The notes under the pieces are model-generated. The model was not told where the DNA came from and did not search any database. It saw only the letters and a program-made list of their open reading frames with translations. DNA of 5,647 bases, taken from NCBI GenBank assembly GCA_045121095.1, contig JBGVFN010000176.1, positions 1 through 5,647 on the forward strand, written 5' to 3'. How positions within the stretch are numbered: position 1 is the first letter of the stretch; every line of letters starts with the position of its first letter. The position numbers were made by a program, and so were the translations under genes. Positions 1 to 5,647 of this stretch are shown here, piece by piece. This DNA comes from TWA4 sp045121095 (lineage in GTDB: Bacteria; Bacillota; Clostridia; Lachnospirales; Lachnospiraceae).

Positions 1-33
1 CATTCACGCAGTCTGCACACCCCAGTTTTGGCT

Positions 34-93
34 AAATTTTTCTCAGATTCAGTCAGCGTAGCCCGCTACGCCTCCTTCATTTGAGAGAAATTT
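34..93. repeat. long imperfect hairpin, intergenic repeat candidate
   Basis: Bases 34-48 pair with 79-93 over 15 positions, with two G-T wobbles. Inside the loop a second perfect inverted repeat pairs GCGTAGC (56-62) with GCTACGC (65-71). The two nested stems make a cruciform or RNA hairpin of about 60 nt. No T-run follows either side, so it is not a classic terminator. Nested stems in a gene-free spacer are typical of dispersed intergenic repeat elements, but one copy is all that is visible here, so membership in a family is an inference. Confidence 0.55.
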
Positions 94-104
94 ATCTCAA
101 AATG

Positions 105-116
105 GGATGCACATCC
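105..116. repeat. short inverted repeat GGATG-CA-CATCC
   Basis: GGATG (105-109) and CATCC (112-116) are perfect inverted arms around a CA centre. It lies 11 bases beyond the larger hairpin and may be part of the same element or a protein site. No function can be assigned. Confidence 0.35.
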
Positions 117-144
117 TGCATAAAGCCTTTTTCAAACACGCTCT

Positions 145-165
145 AAAATCCATAGAAAATCCATA
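145..165. repeat. 10-bp direct repeat AAAATCCATA, period 11
   Basis: AAAATCCATA occurs at 145-154 and again at 156-165. The 11-bp period is about one helical turn, placing both copies on the same DNA face, about 30-50 bases upstream of the -10 candidate of the transporter operon. This spacing is compatible with an activator site, but an AT-rich coincidence is equally possible. Confidence 0.35.
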
Positions 166-193
166 TGAATTGCAAATGGGCTCCAAAATAATT

Positions 194-202
194 TGCTATA
201 GT
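194..202 (+). promoter_or_regulatory. extended -10 promoter candidate for the transporter operon
   Basis: TGCTATAGT matches the extended -10 form TGnTATAAT with one mismatch, and a second TATAGT follows at 202-207. No good -35 box sits at 16-18 bp. TTGCAA at 170-175 is 21 bp from the first -10, which is too far. Extended -10 promoters can work without a -35, and nothing else better placed is seen before the first gene. Transcription would start near 208. Confidence 0.4.
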
Positions 203-235
203 ATAGTCGTCTTAGAAAGGACGGCTATATTTTTT
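202..235 (+). terminator. hairpin plus T-run before the first gene (terminator or attenuator candidate)
   Basis: TATAGTCGTC (202-211) pairs with GACGGCTATA (220-229) over ten positions with one G-T wobble, around an 8-nt loop. Six T follow at 230-235. This has the form of an intrinsic terminator, only 18 bases before the lipoprotein start codon. If the -10 at 197-202 is used, the left arm would be largely absent from the transcript. The hairpin would then act only on transcripts entering from upstream, insulating the operon. The symmetry could also be an operator. Confidence 0.5.
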
Positions 236-253
236 GGCAAAGGGGTGGGATGA

Positions 254-1654
254 ATGAAGGAGAAAAAGAAAGATATTTCGCGGATGAAAAAGAGTATTCT
301 GGAGCTGATTCCGGTATGGGCGCTGGCATTGGGATTGTTGCCGGTACTGGTATTTACTCTTACAGGCTGCCATGGCGCTGTGCAGGAGAGTAAAAAAACG
401 GACATGGAACGACAGGAAAATGGAATGGAGCAGAAAGATGAAACAATAGAATTTTCCATAGAAGATTATCAGAAAAAATTAGCGGACAACAGGGCAGGGA
501 TTTCTGTATGCCGAAGTCAGTATCCCAATGAAACAGAGGTACTTTCAGAAACGGAATATCCCAATATCAGTTTTCAGAACTGTGAATTTCGGGATTTTCC
601 AGAGGCGGAGAAGCTGGAAGTGTTTGTGAATCAGCTCCATGGTATTTCGGTGCAGGAAAGCTGGGAGACCATTGAAAACTGGCTGGAGGATATTGGAAAA
701 CAGGATGTTATTGATATGAAAACAGATGTCAGGGTGGTTTCTCCCAAGCTTGGATTGGATGAAGATGGTGAATATTTTCTGTTTTATGATCATATGTCTG
801 AGCTGGATTCAGGAGAAGGGGCTTTCATTAATGAAAAAGAATGCCACATTCAGATTGCGGCAAATGGAATTTATTCCATGAGCAATGGAAAGATGACGGA
901 GTATCTGGCGAGTCTGGGATATGAATCAAGAGCTGTTGGTGATGCTCTGGGAAATCACTCGGAGGATGTGATACAAACAGGAAGTCTTTCTGAATTGGGA
1001 GATAAAAAATTTGAGCTGATATCCGGAGAAGTAACGTTGGCAGAGGGGGCAGAACTGGTAAAATCGTATTTTGAAGCAGGGACTCCATTCCCATGTGCGG
1101 AAGGTGTAACCCTTGATATACCGGAAGTTCGTGTATTCCGGCTGGGAGAGGTGTATGGATATGATTATATACTCAGGCGGGTATATCACTCGGTTCCATT
1201 TGCGTATTTTCAGTATGGCAGTCGTAATGATTATGATGGGTATTGTCAAATTAGTGAAGATAATCTGCACGCATATGTTGTGGATGAATCCGGTACAGCA
1301 GCAGCTTGTGGTACAAATCCCTGTGAAGAACTGGTTACCTTGCTTTCAGAAGATCAGATGATTGGTCTGGAGCAGATGGCAGAACTGTTAAGTGAAAATC
1401 TTGCTCCTCAGCTGAATATTCAGGTAAAATCGGTGGAGCTGGTCTATACACCTGTTGATATAGATGAAGCGGGTGAATATAAGGTTGGTTTACCGTGCTG
1501 GCAGCTGATCGGGGATACAAAAACAAGCGGTGAAGCGATTGTGATTTATGTGGATGTATTGACAGGAGAGATTTATTATTATACTAGTACTCCATCCGGC
1601 CAGAAATCAAAGTTTGGCTGCTTGTTTTTCGACATTGCGTCGTTAAAAGAGTAA
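254..1654 (+). CDS. large lipoprotein of unknown function in an ABC transporter operon
   Basis: A 466-residue secreted lipoprotein, predicted to be anchored on the outer face of the cytoplasmic membrane. The N-terminus is basic (residues 2-12), followed by a hydrophobic stretch at about 15-37 and a lipobox LTGC with the modified cysteine at 39. A hydrophilic Glu/Lys/Gln-rich linker covers about 43-70, and the rest looks like a globular extracytoplasmic domain. The C-terminus has a Pro-x-Trp segment (LPCWQLIG, 413-420) followed by VDVLTGEI (433-440). That resembles the strand pattern of PepSY/YycI-like domains, but this is only a loose likeness. ATG 254 is chosen because AGGGGTGGG (241-249) precedes it. 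Met11 is an alternative start that would still keep the signal peptide but lacks a clear ribosome site. The next gene follows after 11 bases, so it is probably co-transcribed with two permeases and an ATPase and may sense or present a substrate for them. I do not recognise a named family. Confidence 0.85.
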   Translation: MKEKKKDISRMKKSILELIPVWALALGLLPVLVFTLTGCHGAVQESKKTDMERQENGMEQKDETIEFSIEDYQKKLADNRAGISVCRSQYPNETEVLSETEYPNISFQNCEFRDFPEAEKLEVFVNQLHGISVQESWETIENWLEDIGKQDVIDMKTDVRVVSPKLGLDEDGEYFLFYDHMSELDSGEGAFINEKECHIQIAANGIYSMSNGKMTEYLASLGYESRAVGDALGNHSEDVIQTGSLSELGDKKFELISGEVTLAEGAELVKSYFEAGTPFPCAEGVTLDIPEVRVFRLGEVYGYDYILRRVYHSVPFAYFQYGSRNDYDGYCQISEDNLHAYVVDESGTAAACGTNPCEELVTLLSEDQMIGLEQMAELLSENLAPQLNIQVKSVELVYTPVDIDEAGEYKVGLPCWQLIGDTKTSGEAIVIYVDVLTGEIYYYTSTPSGQKSKFGCLFFDIASLKE

Positions 1655-1655
1655 T

Positions 1656-1660
1656 AGGAG
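1656..1660 (+). promoter_or_regulatory. ribosome binding site that decides the first permease start
   Basis: AGGAG at 1656-1660 ends on the G of an upstream in-frame GTG (1660-1662), so that GTG cannot use it. ATG 1666 lies 5 bases beyond the site, which is normal spacing, and is therefore preferred. Confidence 0.7.
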
Positions 1661-1665
1661 TGACC

Positions 1666-2520
1666 ATGTTACGTTGTATCAGTCAGGAATTAAAAAAGAT
1701 TTTTTATCTCCCTTATGTGCTGCTGTCGGCTGCAGGGATTCTTGTTTTACATCTGATGTCCACCGGTGAGATGGACGAGACCGGGAAATGTATTACCATA
1801 TTTTCTTTGATGCTGCAGGGAAAAGAAGCGGCTGCGGGACAGATTGAAAAAAGTGCACTGTTTTTGTGGAAGCAGGGAATTGGGGAATGGTTAAATATTT
1901 TTTTGCCGCTTCTGTTGACATTGAGTTATATTGTACTGATTTCAGAAGAACGTCAGAATGGACAGAGTAAGTTTCAGTTCATTCGTTCCAGTAATCTGCA
2001 TTATTGTATTTCAAAGGTTTTTAGTGGCGGAGTGTTTGGGGGAAGTGTTTTTATGGCAGCCTATGCGCTGTTTGGGCTTCTTATGATGGCACAGTTTCCG
2101 TTATTCTCCGGTTTTTCACTTGATGCACAGAGTTTTTATCGGGAAATATACTTTGGAAATTCTATTTATTTTTATATTATGAAGCGGTTGGTGGGAGCAT
2201 TTCTTTATGGAATGTCTGCCAGTGTATTTGGTATTGGGGTGGCAATCTTGTTTCGGGATAAATATATGCTGTTGTGTCTGCCATTTCTGCTGAATTATAT
2301 GTATCGGCGGATATTGACAAAATTGCTGTATACGGCTGTTGTCGATGGGGAATCGGTTGAATTTATAGAAGCCTTGTATCCGGATTTTTTGATGCAGGTT
2401 TCCTGGAACAGATACTGGATATTGTCCGTTTTTATGCTTCTTTTGGCATATGCGGTAATGGTCGTGTTGTTTTACTGGAGTATGAAACGAAGCATAAGGA
2501 GGGGGAACTGGGGTGAATAA
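1666..2520 (+). CDS. ABC-2 type transporter permease subunit (first)
   Basis: A 284-residue integral membrane protein, probably one of two permeases of a single ABC transporter. Hydrophobic segments lie at about 13-31, 75-93, 118-140, 175-196, 200-213 and 250-271, the six-helix plan of ABC-2 permeases. The charged stretch EERQNGQSKFQFIRSS (94-109), just after the second helix, matches the usual position of the cytoplasmic loop that contacts the ATPase. A longer extracellular loop lies at about 141-172. The C-terminus is strongly basic (KRSIRR), consistent with a cytoplasmic end. It overlaps the next permease by 8 bases and ends five bases past that gene's GTG, which suggests translational coupling. 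The assignment rests on topology, length and the neighbouring ATPase; no substrate-specific motif is visible. Confidence 0.75.
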   Translation: MLRCISQELKKIFYLPYVLLSAAGILVLHLMSTGEMDETGKCITIFSLMLQGKEAAAGQIEKSALFLWKQGIGEWLNIFLPLLLTLSYIVLISEERQNGQSKFQFIRSSNLHYCISKVFSGGVFGGSVFMAAYALFGLLMMAQFPLFSGFSLDAQSFYREIYFGNSIYFYIMKRLVGAFLYGMSASVFGIGVAILFRDKYMLLCLPFLLNYMYRRILTKLLYTAVVDGESVEFIEALYPDFLMQVSWNRYWILSVFMLLLAYAVMVVLFYWSMKRSIRRGNWGE

Positions 2521-3385
2521 AACAGACAGGAATAAGGCAGATCTGAAAACAATTCGGCATATCTCTCTTTCAGAGTTTGGGAGATGGCTGAGAAGCAGCC
2601 GACTGGTCCTCCTATGCGTTATGCTTGTTTTTATAAATGAATTGATTATTTTGCCTTTGAAGAATTGTGCATCCCTGATGGAAGAAAAAATTTCCGTTGC
2701 AGAAGCGTTTCTGGCATTGGGAAATTCCGGGACGATTGTGTTGGTGGTGCCTATTCTGTATCTGGTGTTAATGGCTGATTTTCCTCAAAAGGGAGGAATT
2801 GATGTTTTATATCAGATTCGCTGTTCGAAAAAAGTGTGGATTTGGGGGCAGATGCTGTTTGCCCTGGAAACGGTTGTATTTTTGACGGCATTTCTATTTG
2901 TTTCCTCCAGTTTGATGATTTGGAGTCATGCAGAGTGGAGAATGGAATTCAGCCATGCGATCACTCATTTTGTCAGTACTTTTCCAGAGCGCAGAGAGGA
3001 TTATCTGGTGCAGCTTGTACCGGCAAATCTCTATCAGCAGATGACTATGGAGACGGCACTGCTGCACACGATTGTTCTGATGAGCCTTCATTTTTTGCTG
3101 CTGGCATTGGTACTGCTGCTGGCAGCTTTGTGTAATAGGAAATTTATGGGAATTTTGGTGGATGGTTTTCTGCTTATTTTTGGGGCAGTAACCTGCGGGG
3201 AGCAGATGAAAATCATGTGGATGTTTCCCATGGCGCATACGATTCCATGGGTGCATTATGAACCTTATTTAAGAAAGCAGATTTTCCCTATGAAAGGCTC
3301 CTATTTTTATTTATTAGGGTGTTGTATTGTTTTAATGGTCTGCTGTATGGCAGTATCGGGAAAATATCAGGCAGGGAAGGTGTAG
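2513..3385 (+). CDS. ABC-2 type transporter permease subunit (second)
   Basis: A 290-residue membrane protein that is distinct in sequence from the permease before it, so the transporter probably has a heterodimeric channel. Hydrophobic segments fall at about 30-48, 72-90, 111-135, 183-206, 211-228 and 264-282. A cytoplasmic loop with DFPQKGG (89-95) and IRCSKKVWIWGQ (102-113) follows the second helix, as in other ABC-2 permeases. The extracellular region at about 137-180 is large and charged. The start is GTG 2513, preceded by a strong AAGGAGG (2496-2502) at a 10-base spacing; no ATG lies nearby in frame. It overlaps the upstream permease by 8 bases and is followed after 3 bases by the ATPase. 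The substrate is unknown. Confidence 0.75.
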   Translation: MNKTDRNKADLKTIRHISLSEFGRWLRSSRLVLLCVMLVFINELIILPLKNCASLMEEKISVAEAFLALGNSGTIVLVVPILYLVLMADFPQKGGIDVLYQIRCSKKVWIWGQMLFALETVVFLTAFLFVSSSLMIWSHAEWRMEFSHAITHFVSTFPERREDYLVQLVPANLYQQMTMETALLHTIVLMSLHFLLLALVLLLAALCNRKFMGILVDGFLLIFGAVTCGEQMKIMWMFPMAHTIPWVHYEPYLRKQIFPMKGSYFYLLGCCIVLMVCCMAVSGKYQAGKV

Positions 3386-3388
3386 GAT

Positions 3389-4024
3389 ATGGTACAGGTC
3401 AACAATGTTTCTCTGATTTTAAATAAAAAGCAAATCTTAAAAGATATTTCGCTGGAACTGGAACGCGGAAAAATCTATGGGCTTGTGGGCGATAATGGAA
3501 GTGGTAAAACCATGCTTATGAAATGCATGTGCGGATTTATACAGCCTACTGCCGGAATGGTGATAGCGGATGGCAAAGTGATCGGTAAAGATGTGGATTA
3601 TCTGCCGGACGCTGGAATTATTATCGAAACACCGGGATTTATTCCATATTATAGTGGCTTGAAGAATCTAAAGGTACTTGCTGGTATTAAAAACCACGTT
3701 ACAACGGAGGAAATAAAAGCGGCCATGGAGCAGGTAGGACTGGATGCAGACCTGAAATTACCAGTTAAAAAATATAGTCTCGGAATGCGGCAGCGTCTCG
3801 GGCTGGCCCAGGCTATTATGGAAGATCCGCCCATATTAATTCTGGATGAACCTATGAATGGACTGGATAAACACGGTATGGAGGAAATACGTAATTTATT
3901 ATTATCCTTAAAATCAAAAGATAAATTGATTGTAATTGCCAGTCATAATCAGGAGGATATCCGGCTTCTTTGTGATGAGGTGTATGAGATGGAGAAAGGT
4001 TTCAATCGATATTTTAACGGATGA
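3389..4024 (+). CDS. ABC transporter ATP-binding protein
   Basis: A 211-residue cytoplasmic ATPase that powers the two permeases encoded just upstream. All core motifs are present and look intact. Walker A is GDNGSGKT (34-41), the signature is YSLGMRQR (129-136), and Walker B is ILILDEP (149-155) with catalytic Glu154. The D-loop is NGLD (157-160) and the switch histidine is His186. In the Q-loop region the usual Gln is replaced by Glu80 (IIIETPGF), a variation common in exporters paired with ABC-2 permeases. The protein stops soon after the H-loop and lacks the C-terminal extension of drug-exporter ATPases (about 300 residues), so it is a minimal nucleotide-binding domain. The start is 3 bases after the preceding stop, with GGGAAGG (3374-3380) as ribosome site. 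It is the last gene of the operon; its stop is followed directly by the terminator. Confidence 0.95.
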   Translation: MVQVNNVSLILNKKQILKDISLELERGKIYGLVGDNGSGKTMLMKCMCGFIQPTAGMVIADGKVIGKDVDYLPDAGIIIETPGFIPYYSGLKNLKVLAGIKNHVTTEEIKAAMEQVGLDADLKLPVKKYSLGMRQRLGLAQAIMEDPPILILDEPMNGLDKHGMEEIRNLLLSLKSKDKLIVIASHNQEDIRLLCDEVYEMEKGFNRYFNG

Positions 4025-4071
4025 AAAAATGCCCTCAGGCAGGAAATTTAAATCTGTCTGAAGGCATTTTT
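4025..4071. terminator. bidirectional intrinsic terminator between convergent operons
   Basis: Bases 4025-4042 pair with 4054-4071: a long stem with a single C-A mismatch (4034/4062), one G-T wobble and an 11-base loop. The core GCC-CTCAGGCAG arm is GC-rich. The A-run 4024-4029 and T-run 4067-4071 give a U-tract on either strand. It begins directly after the ATPase stop and lies 23 bases from the stop of the convergent kinase-HD gene, so it can end both transcripts. Confidence 0.92.
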
Positions 4072-4094
4072 AAGGGTATTTTTAAAGAGTACTT

Positions 4095-5051
4095 TTAATG
4101 AGCCTTTCGATCAGCGTCATGCAGTTTGATAATCTGATTAAAAAGTTCCTCGCCCCAGAGTCGTTGATATTTCTTCCTCAACTTTTCATTGTTCTCCTGC
4201 TCCCAGGCATAAGGCCTCATATGGAAGGTAATCAGTGCCACAATATGCAGCAGGTCTTCGGTGCTAAAATCCTGCAGATAGGGAACGGCGTTATAAGCAG
4301 AAACCAGTTCATGCTGGTAATAATGGGCATGTTCACAGGGATTGCCTCTGGAATCTTTATGTTGCTTGGTAAATGCTTTTCCAATATCATGCAGAAGGGC
4401 TGCAATGGATAAGCGGGAGTCCTGGATATCCGATTCCAGGGTATTCATGTAGCAGGCGATACAGTGATTTCCCACCGTAAGGGTGTGGTGCGGGTTATCA
4501 TGTTCCAGCATACAGAGGCCATTTTCTCCTAAAAACAGCTCGGTGATTTGGCTGGTATAGTCCACATGCTCTTTTTTTGCCGGTTCATGGTATGCGATGA
4601 TAATGTCATCCCATCCCTCAAAATACTGGGGAATGTAAAAATTCTTATACATCCGTCGAATGGCAGATGCAGGCACTACCCGTTCCCGGCCGTTGTTGTC
4701 ACGAACACAGTCATCGAAGGATTTCCATACAAAGCAGCAGATTTTATAACAATCATACCGGCGCAGTTCGTTGAGAAATCCCATTCGTTTTTTATAACGG
4801 ATATTGCAGGCATCGTAAATAACATTTTGTTTATTGATCAGAGCTTCTCTGACGCGCTGGCGCAAAATCTGAAATACTTCATTGTCTTGCTCCTGATTTT
4901 CTTCAGAGCCGGTCACGTCTTTTCGAATGGCATCGAAAGAGCAGATGACTGCCTCATATTCCGATGCCAGTTTTTGAGTCTGCATGGATTTGCCGCTTCC
5001 AGGCAGGCCGCACATCATAATAAAAACAGGTTGTTCCATGGTTTTATTCAA
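4095..5051 (-). CDS. P-loop polynucleotide kinase-like protein with C-terminal HD phosphohydrolase domain
   Basis: A 318-residue two-domain protein, likely cytoplasmic. The N-terminal part (about 8-160) is a T4 Pnkp-like P-loop kinase: GLPGSGKS at 15-22, DAIR with Asp40 and Arg43 (the position that binds the 5'-OH end in T4 Pnkp), VIYDAC around Asp80, and an Arg-rich lid GRERVVP (121-127). The C-terminal part (about 180-318) is an HD domain: candidate His189 or His196, the His-Asp pair 221-222 in LLHDIGKAF, His247, His277 and late Asp312. This combination suggests an end-healing enzyme that phosphorylates 5'-OH and removes 2',3'-phosphate ends. It follows a broken RNA ligase gene, supporting a repair role. 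TTG 5049-5051 is taken as start because AAGGAG (5056-5061) lies 4 bases before it. ATG 5037-5039 (Met5) is 16 bases from that site but gives a more usual N-terminus. A nucleotide or small-molecule kinase role remains possible. Confidence 0.85.
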   Translation of the reverse strand: MNKTMEQPVFIMMCGLPGSGKSMQTQKLASEYEAVICSFDAIRKDVTGSEENQEQDNEVFQILRQRVREALINKQNVIYDACNIRYKKRMGFLNELRRYDCYKICCFVWKSFDDCVRDNNGRERVVPASAIRRMYKNFYIPQYFEGWDDIIIAYHEPAKKEHVDYTSQITELFLGENGLCMLEHDNPHHTLTVGNHCIACYMNTLESDIQDSRLSIAALLHDIGKAFTKQHKDSRGNPCEHAHYYQHELVSAYNAVPYLQDFSTEDLLHIVALITFHMRPYAWEQENNEKLRKKYQRLWGEELFNQIIKLHDADRKAH

Positions 5052-5360
5052 AAATCTCCTTATAATCAGTAATTCCCATATCCGTCAGCTTTTTGTAACG
5101 GGGAGCGTTGAAATCCTTCCTGTTCATCTGATTTGATGGTTTTGATCTCTTCCAGAATCACGCTGCGGCATTCCAGATAAAATCCATCATACAATTCCCA
5201 AAATTCTTCCAATGTGACAGCAGACTCACCGCTTGTCAAATCATTGAATCCTGCATATTTTACCAGAAGAAACTCCTGATTATTCAGCCGTTCCAAAGTG
5301 TTCTTCGTAACGGTGTTTCAGGTTCATAACAAAATTAAAGACGGGGTTCCATGTGTACAT
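5044..5360 (-). pseudogene. remnant of a T4 Rnl1-like RNA ligase, frameshifted and internally deleted
   Basis: Three frames must be joined. Frame A starts at ATG 5358-5360, with AAGGAG (5371-5376) 10 bases upstream, and gives MYTWNPVFNFVMNLKHRYEEH before running into a stop at 5280-5282. One extra base at about 5297, in a TTT, shifts to frame B. Frame B gives ERLNNQEFLLVKYAGF, then LEEFWELYDGF, then YLECRSVILEE, ending at 5066. A second shift between about 5110 and 5157 leads to frame C, with FNAPRYKKLTDMGITDYKEI and its stop at 5044-5046. The ECRS segment (5162-5173) resembles the ECRG of T4 RNA ligase 1, which precedes the nucleotidylated Lys (KxDG) by some 45 residues. That Lys motif and the rest of the catalytic core are missing: about 105 codons remain, against 374 residues in T4 Rnl1. 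It should not make active ligase. The family call is from memory of motifs, without a search. Confidence 0.72.
5056..5061 (-). promoter_or_regulatory. ribosome binding site of the kinase-HD gene, inside the ligase remnant
   Basis: AAGGAG on the minus strand lies within the last codons of the ligase remnant (Lys-Glu). It is 4 bases from TTG 5051 and 16 bases from ATG 5039, so it favours the TTG or a coupled start. The ligase tail's stop (5044-5046) falls between the two candidate starts, as expected for a coupled pair in the ancestral operon. Confidence 0.6.
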
Positions 5361-5383
5361 GATTCTCTCACTCCTTTTCCTTT

Positions 5384-5412
5384 ACTATAAGGGGCTTTTA
5401 GGGGATTGTCAA
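5384..5412 (-). promoter_or_regulatory. sigma-A promoter of the ligase remnant / kinase-HD operon
   Basis: On the minus strand TTGACA (5412-5407) is separated by exactly 17 bases from TATAGT (5389-5384). That is a perfect -35 and a one-mismatch -10 at optimal spacing. Transcription would start near 5377, almost on the ribosome site at 5371-5376, so the leader is very short. The intact promoter suggests that the remaining kinase-HD gene is still expressed. Confidence 0.85.
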
Positions 5413-5425
5413 TTCGCTTCAAAGT

Positions 5426-5437
5426 GTAATTTATTAC
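5426..5437. promoter_or_regulatory. inverted repeat GTAAT-TT-ATTAC upstream of the -35
   Basis: Perfect 5-bp arms around TT, centred about 22 bases upstream of the -35 box of the minus-strand promoter. It could be an operator or an AT-rich upstream element. The short AT-rich arms make chance likely. Confidence 0.3.
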
Positions 5438-5489
5438 GCATCTAGTACTACAGCGAACATTAATCGTGTGATTTTATAAGGTAGTGAAG

Positions 5490-5513
5490 GCTCCATTACA
5501 GAGCTCCATTACA
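5490..5513. repeat. tandem direct repeat GCTCCATTACA, period 13
   Basis: GCTCCATTACA occurs at 5490-5500 and 5503-5513, separated by GA. Together with the hairpins that follow it belongs to a dense block of repeats filling the gene-free right edge. Confidence 0.6.
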
Positions 5514-5534
5514 CGGAGACGCGCTCTCGCTCTA

Positions 5535-5563
5535 CAAACAAAGCTTCACTGGAGCTTTGTTTG
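5535..5563. repeat. perfect 11-bp hairpin in the right-edge repeat block
   Basis: CAAACAAAGCT (5535-5545) and AGCTTTGTTTG (5553-5563) are perfect inverted arms with a 7-base loop. No T-run follows on either strand, so a terminator role is weak. The loop-side CTTCACT (5544-5550) is also complementary to AGTGAAG (5483-5489), allowing an alternative larger fold. Confidence 0.65.
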
Positions 5564-5578
5564 CATGTTAACGATGCC

Positions 5579-5645
5579 CAAACGTAGCGGACACTAAACT
5601 CTCGTCTTTCTTTACAGAAAGCCGCTCGTTAAGTGCCGACGTTTG
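5579..5645. repeat. 67-nt multi-stem inverted repeat at the right edge
   Basis: The outer arms CAAACGT (5579-5585) and ACGTTTG (5639-5645) are perfect complements. Inside, CGG-A-CACT (5588-5595) pairs with AGTGCCG (5632-5638) with one bulged A, AAC (5597-5599) pairs with GTT (5628-5630), and CTTTC (5606-5610) pairs with GAAAG (5617-5621) at the tip. The layered pairing implies selection for a fold or a mobile repeat end. The element may continue beyond the window. Confidence 0.6.
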
Positions 5646-5647
5646 AC

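Noticed and set aside
1..84. An open plus-strand frame from the window edge (ending ...YASFI, stop at 82-84) that could be the tail of an upstream gene
   Set aside because: Most of it lies inside the nested hairpin, no start is visible and the translation shows no recognisable domain. It is more likely chance reading of the repeat.
926..1270. A minus-strand 114-codon frame inside the lipoprotein gene
   Set aside because: The product looks like a frame shadow, with no ribosome site or domain, opposite a well-supported gene.
1660..1665. GTG start two codons earlier for the first permease
   Set aside because: The GTG overlaps the AGGAG ribosome site itself, so ATG 1666 is the plausible start.
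4548..5072. A 174-codon open frame on the plus strand opposite the kinase-HD gene
   Set aside because: It is antisense to a gene with clear motifs, and its product shows no domain.
5066..5296. A free-standing 76-residue minus-strand protein
   Set aside because: It would start on a TTG without its own ribosome site, and its flanking frames continue the same ligase-like protein on both sides. It is a fragment of a broken gene.
5490..5563. CRISPR-like array from the repeated GCTCCATTACA
   Set aside because: There are only two copies, separated by 2 bases, so no spacer-sized units and no cas genes.

Overview
The window looks like chromosome from a low-to-moderate-GC Firmicute, most likely a gut Lachnospiraceae-type Clostridium relative. 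The grounds are the codon use, AGGAG-type ribosome sites, a Gram-positive style lipoprotein and T-rich intrinsic terminators. This placement is an inference from style; nothing in the window fixes the genus.

Left part (1-253): no gene. It holds a long imperfect hairpin (34-93), a short direct repeat, an extended -10 promoter candidate, and a 10-bp hairpin with a T-run just before the first gene. Positions 254-4024 are a tight plus-strand operon of four genes: a large lipoprotein of unknown function, two different six-helix ABC-2 type permeases, and a short ABC ATPase. The genes overlap or lie within a few bases of each other, so they probably form one membrane transporter complex with an extracytoplasmic lipoprotein partner. 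The substrate cannot be read from the sequence. A strong bidirectional terminator (4025-4071) separates this operon from the convergent genes.

Right part (5412 down to 4095, minus strand): a second operon, driven by a near-consensus sigma-A promoter. Its distal gene is an intact 318-residue P-loop polynucleotide kinase-like protein with a C-terminal HD phosphohydrolase domain, which suggests an RNA (or DNA) end-healing enzyme. Its promoter-proximal gene is broken. Joining three reading frames gives the N-terminus of a T4 Rnl1-like RNA ligase up to its Glu-Cys-Arg-Ser segment and then a short C-terminal tail. The catalytic core, including the Lys nucleotidylation motif, is absent. The operon therefore looks like a nucleic-acid repair cassette (seal plus heal) that has lost its sealing enzyme but kept an apparently intact healing enzyme.

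The right edge (about 5413-5647) has no gene. It is filled with inverted and direct repeats that look like a structured intergenic repeat element. The most interesting points are the decayed ligase beside an intact kinase-HD enzyme, and the kinase-first domain order of that enzyme.
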